64,000 nucleotides of DNA. It comes from Tupaia tana (taxonomy: Eukaryota; Chordata; Mammalia; Scandentia; Tupaiidae). This document shows positions 19,865 to 30,799 of the stretch, piece after piece; position 1 is the first letter of the stretch, and each line of letters begins with the position of its first letter. The stretch is from assembly GCA_026018925.1 (NCBI GenBank), contig JAKSZU010000013.1, forward strand, positions 78,729,791 to 78,793,790. Reading direction: 5' to 3'. Position numbers and translations under genes: made by a program. The notes under the pieces are model-generated. The model did not search any database. It worked only from the letters and a program-made list of their open reading frames with translations, and was not told the DNA's origin.

Positions 19865-20160
19865 AAGAATCAGACAGTTGGGGACCAGCAGTTAGCATAA
19901 TGTCTATGTCTCTGGACTCCCATGTAGTCGACCGCGGTTCGCGTCCCAGACCCAGTGGCTTAAAACTCACGCTGGGCGCGTGTGTGTGCGTGCCCAAGAT
20001 CCCGAGAGGAGAATGGAGGAGAAGGGATTGCGGCGTGGCCATCCCCCCTGGGGGGTGATTTCTCACTTTCTGTCTCTCTGTCTCTCTCTGTCTGTCTGGC
20101 GAGTGCATGCGCCCTATAGCAAAAACTTCTAAAAAAAAAAAGTAAGAATCAGACAGTTGG
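19865..20160 (+). mobile_element. Young family A SINE, perfect 17-bp duplications
   Basis: Full length, GGGACCAGCAGTTAGCATAA to CCCTATAGCAAAAACTTC and A11. AAGAATCAGACAGTTGG occurs at 19865-19881 and 20144-20160 without mismatch. CpGs in CGACCGCGGTTCGCG and GGGCGCGTG are intact. One of the youngest insertions here. Confidence 0.95.
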
Positions 20161-20364
20161 TATTTGTTCCCTAGAGACAGTCAGATGTAAAACTATCCTC
20201 ATGGGCTCTAGCAAAATCTACTTAGCAACCCTAGTGACTTGTGGATTAGTAATCTCTTCCTCGATTCTGATTGTGTGTCTCCAGACACTCCTAACGTTTC
20301 CTCCTTACTCTGCCCTTTACTCTTGCCAGAAGCATAGCAGCGTGGCCTAGTGTAAGGGAGGGGC

Positions 20365-20480
20365 GTGGGAGAGAGCAATGTGCAAAACCTGGTGGTTAGC
20401 GTGAGACAGGCTGTGGGAAGTCTGCTTCTCACCTTCCTCATCTGGGAAATGGGAGTGGTGCTAGTTACATGTCACAGGAT
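20365..20480 (+). mobile_element. Possible MIR fragment
   Basis: GAAGTCTGCTTCTCACC and TTCCTCATCTGGGAAATGGG resemble the sense MIR core. Confidence 0.45.
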
Positions 20481-20499
20481 CGCTTTGCCGTTGAATGAC

Positions 20500-20765
20500 G
20501 TTATGCTTCAAAATCTTAAAGTATTTCTAAATATGAAACCTTATAATGACACACAGATGATAAAGAGAGGATGAAAGTTTGAAAGATACAAGAATGGAAA
20601 GTCTTTAATTGACTGAATTGCATATTATTGCCTTCTAACAATACTCCTAATTTCACAAAGCCCCCTTGACTGTATCCTTTACTGTACAATAATATCCTGT
20701 ACAATAATATCTGTTTATACTTCAGTTTATACCTCTGACATAGTGTGTTATAAAGACTTTTCATT
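20500..20765. other. Unassigned AT-rich sequence with a short tandem duplication
   Basis: CTGTACAATAATATC occurs twice in tandem near 20683-20711. Otherwise nothing is recognised. Confidence 0.5.
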
Positions 20766-20766
20766 C

Positions 20767-21075
20767 AAAAAGGTTTATCGGGAACCAGCAGTTAGCGTAA
20801 TGGCTATGTCGCTGGACTCCCACGTAGTCGACCGCGGTTCGCGTCTCGAACCCAGTGGCTTAAAACTCACGCCGGGCGCGTGTGCATGTGTGCCCAAGAT
20901 CCCGAGAGGAGAATGGAGGAGAAGGGATTGCGGCGTGACCATCCCCCCTGGGGGGTGATTTCTCGCTTTCTGTCTCTATGTCTCTCTCTGTCTGTCTGGC
21001 GAGCGCACGCGCCCTATAGCGAAAAACCTCTCCAAAAAAAGAAAAAAAAAAAAAAAAAAAAAAAAAGGTTTATCA
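20767..21075 (+). mobile_element. Young family A SINE, near-consensus
   Basis: The body is about 20780-21061 from GGGAACCAGCAGTTAGCGTA through GGGCGCGTGTGCATG, CCCCCCTGGGGGG and GCGAGCGCACGCGCCCTATA to a long A tail. AAAAAGGTTTATC flanks both sides (20767-20779 and the end of the A tail, about 21062-21074). CpG-rich and recent; used here as a working family standard. Confidence 0.95.
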
Positions 21076-21150
21076 AGCACCTACTAAGTGCCAGTCCTAA
21101 CCATACTAGTGAACGAAACAGATAAGATCTCCCTGCACAGTGCTTGTGCT
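21067..21150 (-). mobile_element. L2 antisense fragment
   Basis: TATCAAGCACCTACTAAGTG, CCAGTCCTAACC and AACGAAACAGATAAGATC fit the antisense 3' edge of L2. It is where the SINE at 20780 inserted. Confidence 0.45.
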
Positions 21151-22560
21151 TACGTGACTTTAGGGAGTCCCAGGGATGTTGTACTGTAAGAGTCCTCAAC
21201 ACATAATTGCTATAGGGAGGTCCCAGGTCTTGTTTTCCGCATCTTCCACATCATGTAATTCTGGGGCCCATATCTAAAAGATCCACTACTTGGCTTTAGT
21301 CCAGGACAGGCATTTGGAATTTTGAGCTAGACCAATGTTTGGTACTCAGAAGTTGGACAGGAACCATGTGTTGAGTGCCAGCAATGATGCTTGAAAACTA
21401 GTATCTGGGTTTAATTTCTGCTGTCTGTCAGAGGGACGCTTTGATCAGCCTCTGCACTTTTTTCACTTCTACTAAGTGACTAGAGGCTACTACTGGCCCA
21501 TTACCACGGCCTCTGTGTGAGCTTGGACTACGGTGGGGGATAGCGGAGATTTATTTACATGGATTCCCTGGAAATGCCCTGCCCATCATTTCTCTCTCTT
21601 TTCTCCAGTCTTAGCATAGCCAGTGTTAGTGGTTGACCAGGAGAGTGGAAGTGTGTCCAGGAAGATATGGGGTAGGAAATGGGGTGGGGGACCCCCACAT
21701 GTAGCAGGAGGAAGTACAGCAGCAATAAGTGACTGCAGCTGGATCTTAATGGCTTTTCTTCTCTGCCGTCAGCTTCCTTTAAGTCCAAAAGAAACTCTTT
21801 GTAATATGTGTTAAAATTATGGTTCAGATTTCTGATGATCAAGTTACATAGATTAAAGTAATGGATACCAGACTCCACATCAATTCAGGTATAAATATGG
21901 ATGAAATGAATGTACATTATCCACTGTTATAAATCTGTGTGTTCAAGGAAAGACATAAATCTCCTGAACCTTTCCTACCTCAGGGTATGAAGGTGTTGTG
22001 TGTGTGTTGTTTTTCTTTTTCTTTTTTTTTTCCCCAGTGTTTTCGATGAAATTATGATTTGGAGTAATTTGCTGGTTTTGCAGAAACCTCTGGCTTTTTT
22101 TTTAACAAGAAAGGGTAGAGTATATTATTTATAATGGTGAGTCATTAAAATGCTCCAGGAAGTCATCGTTGCAGAGGGGGTTGGAGAGGGAAGGGGTTAT
22201 GTAGCATTCCAGATGTGGATGTGTGGAGAGGGGCCATACATTTAGAGAAATTTATAGCACCTGGCTTCATTGTAAAGGGTTCTTGGCCAGAGGGCATTTC
22301 TGTTCTCTTCCCCTCCCCTCAGCCCTATCACCACTATATATTCCGGGTTCAAAGGGCAAGTCGCATGATGGACACATGACCACAGGACTTTGTGGTCTGC
22401 GAGGGAAAAGTGAGTTCTCATTCCTGCTAAGCCACAGGGTTGACGAAAGTGTCTGAGCTCCTTGCAATATGGGGCCTTCATATGAGCAAGAAGTCTCTAG
22501 AGAAGGGGAACAAACAGAACTGAGCTCTCTGCAGAAATACTATCTCAGCTCTGTCATGCC
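21151..22560. other. Unassigned single-copy sequence
   Basis: 1.4 kb with no recognised repeat and no convincing exon. The short opposing frames near 21555-21878 and 22223-22481 overlap on both strands and carry no motif. Confidence 0.45.
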
Positions 22561-22564
22561 ACAG

Positions 22565-22695
22565 ACACATGCTCGGTACTTTCTCTTTGTAGAGCTTTAT
22601 AATCTGTAGAATGGAGGTAATAATACTCAATCCATTAGGTTGGTTTGAGGACTGAATGTGATTATGGGGGTGAAGGCACCTAGCACAATTCTTTA
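22565..22695 (+). mobile_element. MIR
   Basis: TAATCTGTAGAATGGAGGTA, GGTTTGAGGACTGAATGTG and GGCACCTAGCACAATTC give the sense 3' half of MIR. Confidence 0.65.
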
Positions 22696-22699
22696 TCTT

Positions 22700-23695
22700 A
22701 CCATTGAAACTCCCAACTCATGGGGCTAGGAGAGTCATGACTCCAGTTGCATCATGAACTCTTAGCCATTTTATCAGCTTCTGCTGCTCCCTCAAGTAAG
22801 CCCACTGCTGAAGTCATATAGAGGTTCAGCTGTTTATAAAGTCCTTAATAAGGAGACCCAGGATCTTTCAATGGAATTGCTCCACTCTGCCTTTTCTGCA
22901 GCATCTAGATAAGTTCACAACCACTTCACCTTCTTTCTAACCAAAGGAAATGAAAATAGGAAAAGCAAGGAATGCCCCTTTCTCTTTAACAAAAACATGA
23001 AAATTTCCTACATCATGTTCCTTTATATTCCACTGGCCAGAATTCAGCCTTATGGCTGTACCTAATTGTAAAGAAGACTGGGAAAAGCATTCTTTACCTG
23101 AGGTAGTCCTGTATCTAGCTAAAATCATACAACAGAAGGAGAAGCAATAGCTATTAGGGGACAATTGGCTCCATTCCAGAGGGGACACAAGAGTAGTGCC
23201 AGTAATTCAGGTAGAGCCATGAAAGAGAGATTTGGGCTCTGCAGGGTGGAGGAAGGAGAAAGATGGTAGGTAATCCTATGGATCATGAAATGTGTCTATG
23301 CCTGATAATTAAATTAATCAAGACATAGTGATAGGGTGCACTTTGTTAACATGCTAATTCAGATGCCAAGGTAACTGGACCTGTGCTATTATGGGTCAAA
23401 TTAAGTTTGCTTTCCTCTGCAGCTACAGTCATCCTATGCCTACCAAATGTGCTTTTTACCTGTTACCTTAGTGCATTTTCCACAGAGTGCTACACAGAGA
23501 TCCATTAACAGTTGTTGAATGAATGGATGAGTTAGTGTGAGAATTAATTAAAGGACAGGAAGCAATTGGGCAACAAGACACAGTGGTGTCAGAGGGTGTT
23601 AACAAAACCAAATCATATCCACTCTCTTGAGCTACCACCTGCCTTACTCTTAAGAGATGTTTTTGCATTTATATAAAGAAAAGAAGAAAACAAAA
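22700..23695. other. Unassigned single-copy sequence
   Basis: No repeat family or exon recognised in about 1 kb. Confidence 0.42.
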
Positions 23696-23699
23696 AATT

Positions 23700-24500
23700 C
23701 TCCAGTGCCTATACTGACCCAGCAAACTTAGGAGTGTTCACATCCATCCTTTCTCCTTTTCCTCTGTGAAATGGGGTGAGGTCTTCTCATGGGACCTAAA
23801 ACCCTCTGTTCCTCAGGGTCTTATGCCACCATGATGTTCTCTCTCATGCATCTGCCTATTCTTCCTCTCTTCTATCCTTTTAAGGATTTAAATAGGTTCC
23901 AATTTCTCTCATCTTTAAAAAAATATTCATTTGATTCCTACTTACAGTTGTACATCCTCCACATCTCCTTTTTAGCCAAACTTCTTATAAGAGTTGGCTG
24001 GACTTGCTACTCCGTTTCTAATTCTTTATCTCCCATTCCCTCTCTATCCCATTCATGTGTGGTTTACACGAATGACACAGTGCTGTTCAAAGTCACCGAT
24101 GATTTCTTCACTGTAGTTGTCCAGGGCATGTTCTAGTTCTCTTACTTCGCCTCTCAAAACCATTTGACCCTATTGATCACTACCTTTTTTTGAGATGCTC
24201 TCGTCCCAAGGTTTATGCAAAATATCACTTAGAACTGGATTTCCTCCTACTTATTGGGGTGCTTCTCTTATGTTTCTTTATGAACTCTCTTCCTCTGCTG
24301 ATTGCTAAATGTTAATTTCTCAGGCATCTGTTTTGAATCATCTTCTATTCTCACTCAACACACATGTCCCTGGACATCTCATTCATTGCCATTGCTTTTA
24401 TGCATATGTAATCTTCATGCATATTATGTCTAAGTGTGGATTGCTAGCCTGTTTTTCTCACTAGAGTGCAGATCCAGCTGCCTTCTTGAGATCTCCATTT
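23700..24500 (+). mobile_element. L2 body with reverse-transcriptase-derived sequence
   Basis: GCCAAACTTCTTATAAGAGT, then AAAGTCACCGATGATTTC, CCATTTGACCCTATTGATCA, GGATTTCCTCCTACTTATT and GGACATCTCATTCATTGCC follow the order of L2 ORF2 (CR1-clade reverse transcriptase). A decayed 115-codon frame (23789-24136) partly overlaps it. An ancient LINE, over 100 million years old, with no function expected. Confidence 0.6.
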
Positions 24501-24729
24501 AGATAGTCCAGAGGCCCCTAGAACACTTCATGTGTAAAATTAGGTGCAAGTTCTGCCACTTACTATCCTTGTACCTTTTTTCTGCCCCAGTCGTAAGGTG
24601 AAGGTAATAATAATTCAGAATTTTAGTAAGATCAATTGGATCAATATATAGATGTGTTCTCTGTCTACTGGGAAGTGCTATATGCATGTGAAGGATGACA
24701 ATGACTTTATACCAACCTGTAGACTTTAT

Positions 24730-24900
24730 TGAGCACCTGCAGTAGATCTAGCACAGTTCAGAATGTTCTAGAGATTTCAGAATAGAACCAGCCATGTGTC
24801 CTAGCTTAGGGAACTTACAGATAGAAGGGGAAAGGGAAATTGAAATAACAAAGCTCTAAACTATGATGCAGGCAAGAGTGTTCCCACTGAAGAAAAGATC
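24730..24900 (-). mobile_element. L2 antisense fragment
   Basis: TTGAGCACCTGCAGTAGATC, TAGGGAACTTACAGATAG and CTATGATGCAGGCAAGAG show the antisense L2 order. Confidence 0.5.
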
Positions 24901-24904
24901 AGTG

Positions 24905-25850
24905 GTGTTACAAGAGGAATCTAGAAAAGTCCTTTCTTCCCATCCAGCCCCACTCACTCTTCTACCCCACCCAGAGCCTAGAACATGCAGCCTAGTGTAA
25001 CTTTACTCCACAAGATCTCTCACCTGCAACCACAGCCATGTCGACTGGTATTCACCTGACTCGCGCTGAGCTTATTATCATTTACACGGTGTTGAGAAAT
25101 GGTTACTATAGATGACACCAGATTTAATGCCATAGGAACATGTGTGTTATTTGGGGACTTTTTATTTGTTTTAAAACATAATCTTGAATTTGAGAACATT
25201 TATCAGCAGTTAAAAACAAGTTTTGAGCAAAAACTTGAAAGTGAAAAAATTCTGTACAATGAACAAAAAACAGGGTAAGCTGCGGGTAGATCAGGTATCA
25301 ACCCAAAATCATTGGCCACCATGAAAACCTTGACCTTGCCCCGAGATTCCTCACTATATATATTACAGGAGGAAAAATGGTAGGACTGAATAGCCACAAA
25401 TAGTGGACCGATAGTCTATGTCAAAACTAGCTTTAAAAGACCATGTTTAAATGTTTCTTAAGATATAAACCTTATGGTTGTGAAATATTTTGCTTCCACA
25501 GGGCCTGAACTTTGATGTCTTTGTATAAGAAGACTTTGAACCGTAAGTGTATAAATACATAATTTGGGCATTATTTACTTATTTATTTTTCTCTTACAAA
25601 TTTTGTCAGACAATTACTGAACTTTTTGAATCCTAAAATACAATTTGGATGGGACCAATATAATAACAATAGGAAAAAAATTAGCAAACAAGATATACTT
25701 AACACTTCATTTGAGTTCAATATCAAAATCATCTTGAAAAGCGGAAATGCAAGCAACAAGAAAAAAATAGATATGGTCAAATCTAGTAGAGGTAAAGAAG
25801 AGGCAACCATGCTGAAAAAGCATGCCATTATTGAATGATATCATCATGCA
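24905..25850. other. Unassigned sequence
   Basis: No family recognised. Bases 25020-25100 retain two CpGs (ATGTCGACTGG, ACTCGCGCTG). Opposing short frames near 25583-25838 are AT-rich shadows of one another. Confidence 0.4.
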
Positions 25851-25851
25851 C

Positions 25852-26109
25852 TATTTTTTGTTGTTGCCAGAGGGCACATAAGCCCGCTGGAGAGAGACAG
25901 AGAGAAGGGGAAAGAGAAAGCACCCTACAAAGGGGAGTAATCACACTGCAATCTCTTCTCCTTCATTTTCTGTATATTTCCATGCTGCTGGGACTTTGGG
26001 CACACATGTATAGGTGCCCAGCATGTTTTTCAAGCTACTAGAGCCAGGACTTAAGCCACACAGTCATGTGGGATCTGGTTCCCTTGACCACAAGGCCATG
26101 AGGCTGGAG

Positions 26110-26112
<3 letters not shown>
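25852..26112 (-). mobile_element. Old SINE related to family A
   Basis: Antisense order: TTGCCAGAGGGCACATAAGC, AGAGAGACAGAGAGAAGG, GGGACTTTGGGCACACATG, CAAGCTACTAGAGCCAGG and a tRNA head ending AAGGCCATGAGGCTGGAGCT. More diverged than the family A young set. Confidence 0.75.

Positions 26113-26142
<30 letters not shown>
26113..26142. repeat. (CA)n microsatellite
   Basis: About 14 CA units abut the SINE at 25852. Confidence 0.9.
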
Positions 26143-26294
26143 CCTTTTAATGTAATCAAAATATATCCTGTTAACAACTGACTGAAAAATCAAAGCTAAT
26201 GATTTCTTATTATCTAATTATATATAGCACTGTTGCCAATTATGTGGTCATTTTTTTTTGTCTTTTCTATAGTATTTCTAAATTGAAAGTATTT

Positions 26295-26560
26295 GAGGGG
26301 GGAGGCCAGGTACAGTAAAAACAAAACAAAACAAAACAAACAAACAAACAAAAAAGTGTAGTGCTCTGTGGGGCTGATGCACATGGGAAGGTTTCAGGTT
26401 TGCATCCAGAGACTTCCTGAATATGCACGTGTCCATGATTTGGGGCTAGGTAAGCTGAGGTGAATCCTAATGACGATGCTATCTCCCTGTCTCTCCATTT
26501 CTCTTTCTCCCTCCCTATCTCTCTCACCCATTGAAGAAATAAGTAAATAAAATATTTGAG
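26295..26560 (+). mobile_element. Old tRNA-type SINE with internal (AAAAC)n
   Basis: GGGAGGCCAGGTACAGT, then an (AAAAC)n/(AAAC)n insert, then GGTTTCAGGTTTGCATCCAG (B-box-like) and a TC-rich 3' part with an AAATAAGTAAATAAAATA tail. Assigned by structure; close family uncertain. Confidence 0.45.
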
Positions 26561-26576
26561 TTAAAATTTTCTTTGT

Positions 26577-26808
26577 GGGGCCAGCAGATGGCATGGAGGT
26601 TAAGGCGGCTGGATCCTGCAAGGGTTACTGAATGGTTCCAGTCCCAGACTCAGTGGCTTGAAAAACACACCAGGCACATATGCATGTGTGTCCAATATCC
26701 CAAGAGGAGAATAGAGGAGAAGGGATTGCAGTGTGACTATTCCCCATGGATGGTGCTTTCTCACTCTTCCTCTCTCTGTCTCTGGTGAGCACACATGCCT
26801 TATATATA
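26577..26808 (+). mobile_element. Family A SINE with AT tail
   Basis: GGGGCCAGCAGATGGCATGG to GGTGAGCACACATGCCTTAT with the GAGGAGAATAGAGGAGAAGG block present. The tail position has become TA-rich and leads into the palindrome at 26809. Confidence 0.85.
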
Positions 26809-26814
26809 TACTTC

Positions 26815-26864
<50 letters not shown>

Positions 26865-26870
26865 GAAGTA
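26809..26870. repeat. 62-bp perfect AT-rich palindrome
   Basis: The arms run from TACTTCATATG at the left end to CATATGAAGTA at the right end, with (TA)n between. It is symmetric base for base around 26839/26840 and can form a cruciform. It sits where a SINE tail is expected. Confidence 0.93.
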
Positions 26871-27345
26871 ATATAATATTAGAAATATTTTCAAAATGAT
26901 ACATAAATTTTAAGACAAGCTTATATGGGTAAAATGATATATACACACTCGCGTACACACATACCACTTCTATGCTCAGATGTGAAAGCAGTTTACATCT
27001 GGGGCCATTGTGCACCCTTGAATATGTCAGTCACTTTTTGCACAATTGTTTGAGATTGTATCACCTCCAGAAATACACTTCTCGAAATTTTTGGTATGTT
27101 CAATGAGATAGAAAACTAATAAATCATATTTAATAAATAGTGATATGGATAATCATCTTTAAAGGTAAAGATGTGACTTTGAAATATTATTCTACTTTGC
27201 AAAATATATATTGGTTTAACCATAGAAATTATCAAGTCCTGATTTTTCCCCCTTTTGTGATAGAAGGAGAAAAAAACATAGAGTGGGAAGTTGAATAAAG
27301 TGAAGAATTTTATTGTTCTCCTTAGTGAGTAAAAAATGTTCCACA
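26871..27345. other. Unassigned AT-rich sequence
   Basis: No repeat family or exon recognised. Confidence 0.4.
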
Positions 27346-27349
27346 CAAG

Positions 27350-27590
27350 CTGAACCTGTGGCATAGTGGTTAAGGAATTTGGCTCCCACATGGTAGATCA
27401 TAGTTCAAATATCAGCCCCAGGAGTTTGAAGAACATGCCTGACTCATGTATGTGCCTTCCCCAAATACTAGCAGGAAATAAAGGAGGAGGAATTGTGACA
27501 TGACTACACCCTCCTGAGAAGTTTTCTCTCTCTCTCTGTCTGTCTCTCTAATTCATGTGCCCTCTGGCAATTTGGGGGGGGGGGGGGGGG
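27350..27590 (+). mobile_element. Old family A SINE with a G17 run near its end
   Basis: CTGTGGCATAGTGGTTAAGG, AGTTCAAATATCAGC, CAGGAAATAAAGGAGGAGG and TTCATGTGCCCTCTGGCAAT, then seventeen Gs (27574-27590) in the position of the A-rich tail. Flanks GTTCCACACAAGCT and GGTCCACAAATTCT look like a decayed target duplication. Confidence 0.75.
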
Positions 27591-27594
27591 TAGA

Positions 27595-28565
27595 AAAGAT
27601 GGTCCACAAATTCTGACTTGAAATAGAGATACTTATAATAATTCTATGAACAAATGAAAGACAAAACTGAATTTTTTTCTTATAATGAAGAAATGTTTGA
27701 GAATTGAATGGTGAGGATTAAAGATTTTTCAGAATTCTGAGTTCTTAAAACCCTTTGTCCATTTATATGTCATCATAGGTGACCATATACTTTATCACCA
27801 AGATAAGTAAAGAAAATGACTTCTAGTAATTCAGAATAAAAGTTGGCCCTAGTCTTTACATACCAGGACAATATTATAAATCAGGACTCTCAATGAACTC
27901 CAATAAGTGTGGTCATCATATTTTTTTTTGGTAGAATAGTCCATTCTAGATGCCCAGACATCTACCCTTACCAAAAATTATAGTGATAATAATAAATAAA
28001 AATAATAATGAGGAAAATCAAAATAAAGTTTAATGTGGCATCATTTCTCTGAGACAGTGAAAGAGATTGGTAAGTGGACTATTAACAATGAGTAGAACCT
28101 GTAACACAAGAGACCTGAGATTGAATTGGGTCATTTCTATCTCAGATGCTATTACCTCATGACTGTCGGTAATTACCTGCTTGTATTCTATGTGTATTTC
28201 TCTGGAAGAGTTTGAAAAGAACTCTGTAGGCAAACAAGAATCACTAAAAGAGGTAGACTAAGGAGAAGCTTTGAAAGATTGATTTTAGAAGGATCACTCA
28301 TCTTGCTGTAGAGAGTAATGGAGAAATGTGGAGTGAAAATTAAGACAGATACTCAATTGATGTAGCCAGTTGTCAGGGTGAGAGAGAATGAGAGCTAAGA
28401 TGCTGACCATGAGTAGATAACATATTAAAGAGATGAGGAAGCTTTAGTACTTTAAGTCAGAGGTGGCTTTGGTCAACCTTGGGACCTCCTTCTAACATGG
28501 TTCTATATAAATTGAGTGTAAGTTACTCACAATTAATTAAGCCAGTATTTCTAGGTCCTAATTTT
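27595..28565. other. Unassigned sequence
   Basis: Nothing clear. 28095-28190 has a faint MIR-like look that I do not trust. Confidence 0.4.
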
Positions 28566-28567
28566 AT

Positions 28568-28815
28568 TTATTTCCTATTTTTGCCAGAGGGTGTGCCACT
28601 CACCAGACAGACAGAGAAAGAGAGAGAAAGAGGAAGAGGAGAAAGCACTCTTCCAATGGGACATGGTCACACTGGAATCCCTTCTCCATTTTGTAAGCAT
28701 TGGGGACATACATGCACATGTACCCAATGTGTTTTCAAATTGCCAATACCAGTACTTGAACCACGTGGTTGACTATGTGGGATCCAGCTCTCTTAACATG
28801 AGGCCTTAAGGCCAG
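28568..28815 (-). mobile_element. Old SINE related to family A
   Basis: TTTTGCCAGAGGGTGTGCCA, the AGACAGAGAAAGAG tract, CATTGGGGACATACATGCAC, B-box-like TACTTGAACCACG and AAGGCCTTAAGGCCAGCTCC-type head, all antisense. Confidence 0.72.
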
Positions 28816-28964
28816 CTCCAATTCCAAATTTCCATGTGAGAAAATTTGAAATGACAAAAAGTTTCTATCCCCATTCAACTGAGATCTGAATATAACCTGA
28901 AAACCTGGATCTATTTCTAGGAAAGAAAGCACTCAGAAAGTGAAAGATACAGTATATTTTCTTC

Positions 28965-29195
28965 TAAAAAATGTATTATTTATTTTGAGAGAGACAGAAG
29001 GAGAGAGAGAGTAAGAGAGATAAGCACTTTCAACAGGGTCTCATGCCATAGTCCATCCCCCAGCACTCCAGCTAGTTAGGAACATGGGCATATGCCTGGT
29101 GCATACAGGTTGACCTGAGAACTGAACCCTGATCTTCCATATGGCTTCCAGAATTGCAGTGTTGCCTTACCACTGTACCACTGTGTCTGAGTCTA
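28965..29195 (-). mobile_element. Family C SINE
   Basis: Minus-strand order: CAGACACAGTGGTACAGTGG, a B-box-like GGTTCAGTTCTC, CTAGCTGGAGTGCTGGGGGA and GAGACCCTG followed by a CT-rich end. The last blocks resemble the Alu phrases 'agctac..ggaggctgag' and 'gagaccctg', which suggests a tRNA plus 7SL-like build. Confidence 0.62.
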
Positions 29196-29284
29196 GCATG
29201 TTTTCTTTAGTAAACATTTGTGTGTTAGACAGACAGTGATTTCTAAATGTGGTAGAGGAGGAAGGGAAAAAAGTGAAATGAAAG

Positions 29285-29480
29285 GAAAGGAACATTTGCT
29301 AAAAGGTGGCGATGTGCTAGTTGCTATGCAAAGCACTTCACAAATCTAACTCTTGATGATGTTCTGTATCATAGGGACTGTTCCTGCTCTATAGAGAGAG
29401 CAAAGTACATTTCCCATGATTGCATGGCTGTTAACACAGGACTCAAAATGCCAAACAGATATATTTGCCTCTAAAACACA
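29285..29480 (-). mobile_element. MIR
   Basis: GATGTGCTAGTTGCTATGCA, AAGCACTTCACAAATCTAAC and TGATTGCATGGCTGTTAACA in antisense MIR order. Confidence 0.6.
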
Positions 29481-29739
29481 CACTCTTCCCAGCATCTGCA
29501 CAATTCTGCTTGACCTAGCCTCAAGACTGGCCTTTGGGACTTCACCACTTGGAATGACAATTTGCTTCCTGGCAAGAAAATAGGAAGCCTCCAATATGGT
29601 CCCTTTCTAACTAGCCTCTTTCTGAAACAAGTAGGTCTTCCTCCAGTTCTTTTTATGATTAAATTTTATCCCTAAAGGCCAAAAAATAGGTCACTTAGAT
29701 CTGTGAGCTCCAGATCCACTTTACCTATTTAATTAATAA

Positions 29740-30180
29740 ACTTTAAACCAGTGCTTCCATGGGCCAAACCCTACACCAAGCTACAAGATAATATAAAGGC
29801 TGACCTTACCCTCAAGGAGCTCTCAGCCCAGCGGAAGAGAGGAGACCTAACCATAAATAATAATACAAGGCAAACATGGATAAGTATTATATTAAAAGCA
29901 CATTTGGAGAGAGATGGAAGTTTTATGAGAGATCATCCAGGTAAAACTTCAGAGATAAATGACATTTGGTCTAGCCTAGAAAAGTGCATTGAAGTTTCAT
30001 GTGTGACATTGGTCTGAGATGTCTCAGGTGGGAGAAAGCATAAACAGAGGCCCAGAGGCTGGTAGTTGCGAGGATGGTCAGAGAAGGAGTGCAGTGATAA
30101 CGAAGCCTTTTCTGGAGGTAGGAAAGAGTGGGTGCCGGACATTTTTCCCCACTCTGACACTGACATTTGAGAGTGTGATT
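29740..30180 (-). mobile_element. L2 antisense fragment
   Basis: ACCCTCAAGGAGCTCTCAGC, TGGAGAGAGATGGAAG and GCATAAACAGAGGCCCAGAG fit antisense L2 3' sequence. Confidence 0.52.
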
Positions 30181-30189
30181 GGGTTCCTG

Positions 30190-30780
30190 GCTATTCTCAG
30201 GAGCAGCTGTGGCAATCTTTGAGGCTGACACGAGGCTCAGCACTTACATCTTTGTGCAGTTGTACAGTCTTTTTTTCTTTTGATGAGTCCCCGGACGTAA
30301 GAAATCCACCTCCTCTCCTGGTACTGTTATCAAACCTCATACTTGCATTCAAAATGGGGTCAAAAAAAAAAAAAAAAAAAAAAGAAGAGAAGAAAAGGGC
30401 AATTGATTTGTATGTTTCAGTCATTTCCTTGGGAACACGCTGAGCTTTTACTCTGGGGTGACTGCGAAAGAGACCCTGCCTGTGATTAGATCTGTCAGGC
30501 GGTGGCTGTGTTACACAAGGTACCTGGGGAAATAAAACCACGGGCAATTGCCGATGTCTGCATGCCCAGAGAACTGTCTGCCGTGCAGTACGATAATGGG
30601 CAAGTTTGTGTGCATGTGTACAGGAACCACTTGGCTAGGACTTGGCAGGGGGAGTCTAGATTTGAGTCAGGGTTGGACAGATGATCTCTAAGGCCCCTAC
30701 TCAAATATCAGATTATAAGACTGTGTATAAATATAGACAGATACAATAGAATGATGGCTAAGGGTACGTAGAGTGGACAG
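30190..30780. other. Repeat-poor, CpG-retaining sequence
   Basis: CpGs cluster around 30285-30300 (CCCCGGACGTAAG) and 30435-30595 (GGGAACACGCTG, CAGGCGGTGG, CCACGGGCAATTGCCGATG, CCGTGCAGTACG). A 22-nt A tract near 30362 interrupts it. No exon recognised; possibly conserved non-coding DNA. Confidence 0.35.
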
Positions 30781-30799
30781 GTAGGTCCCACCTTACTTT

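Noticed and set aside
23789-24136. 115-codon frame as a gene
   Set aside because: It overlaps a sense L2 coding fossil and is better explained as a decayed LINE remnant.
28095-28190. MIR copy
   Set aside because: Only one weak phrase; below what I would call.
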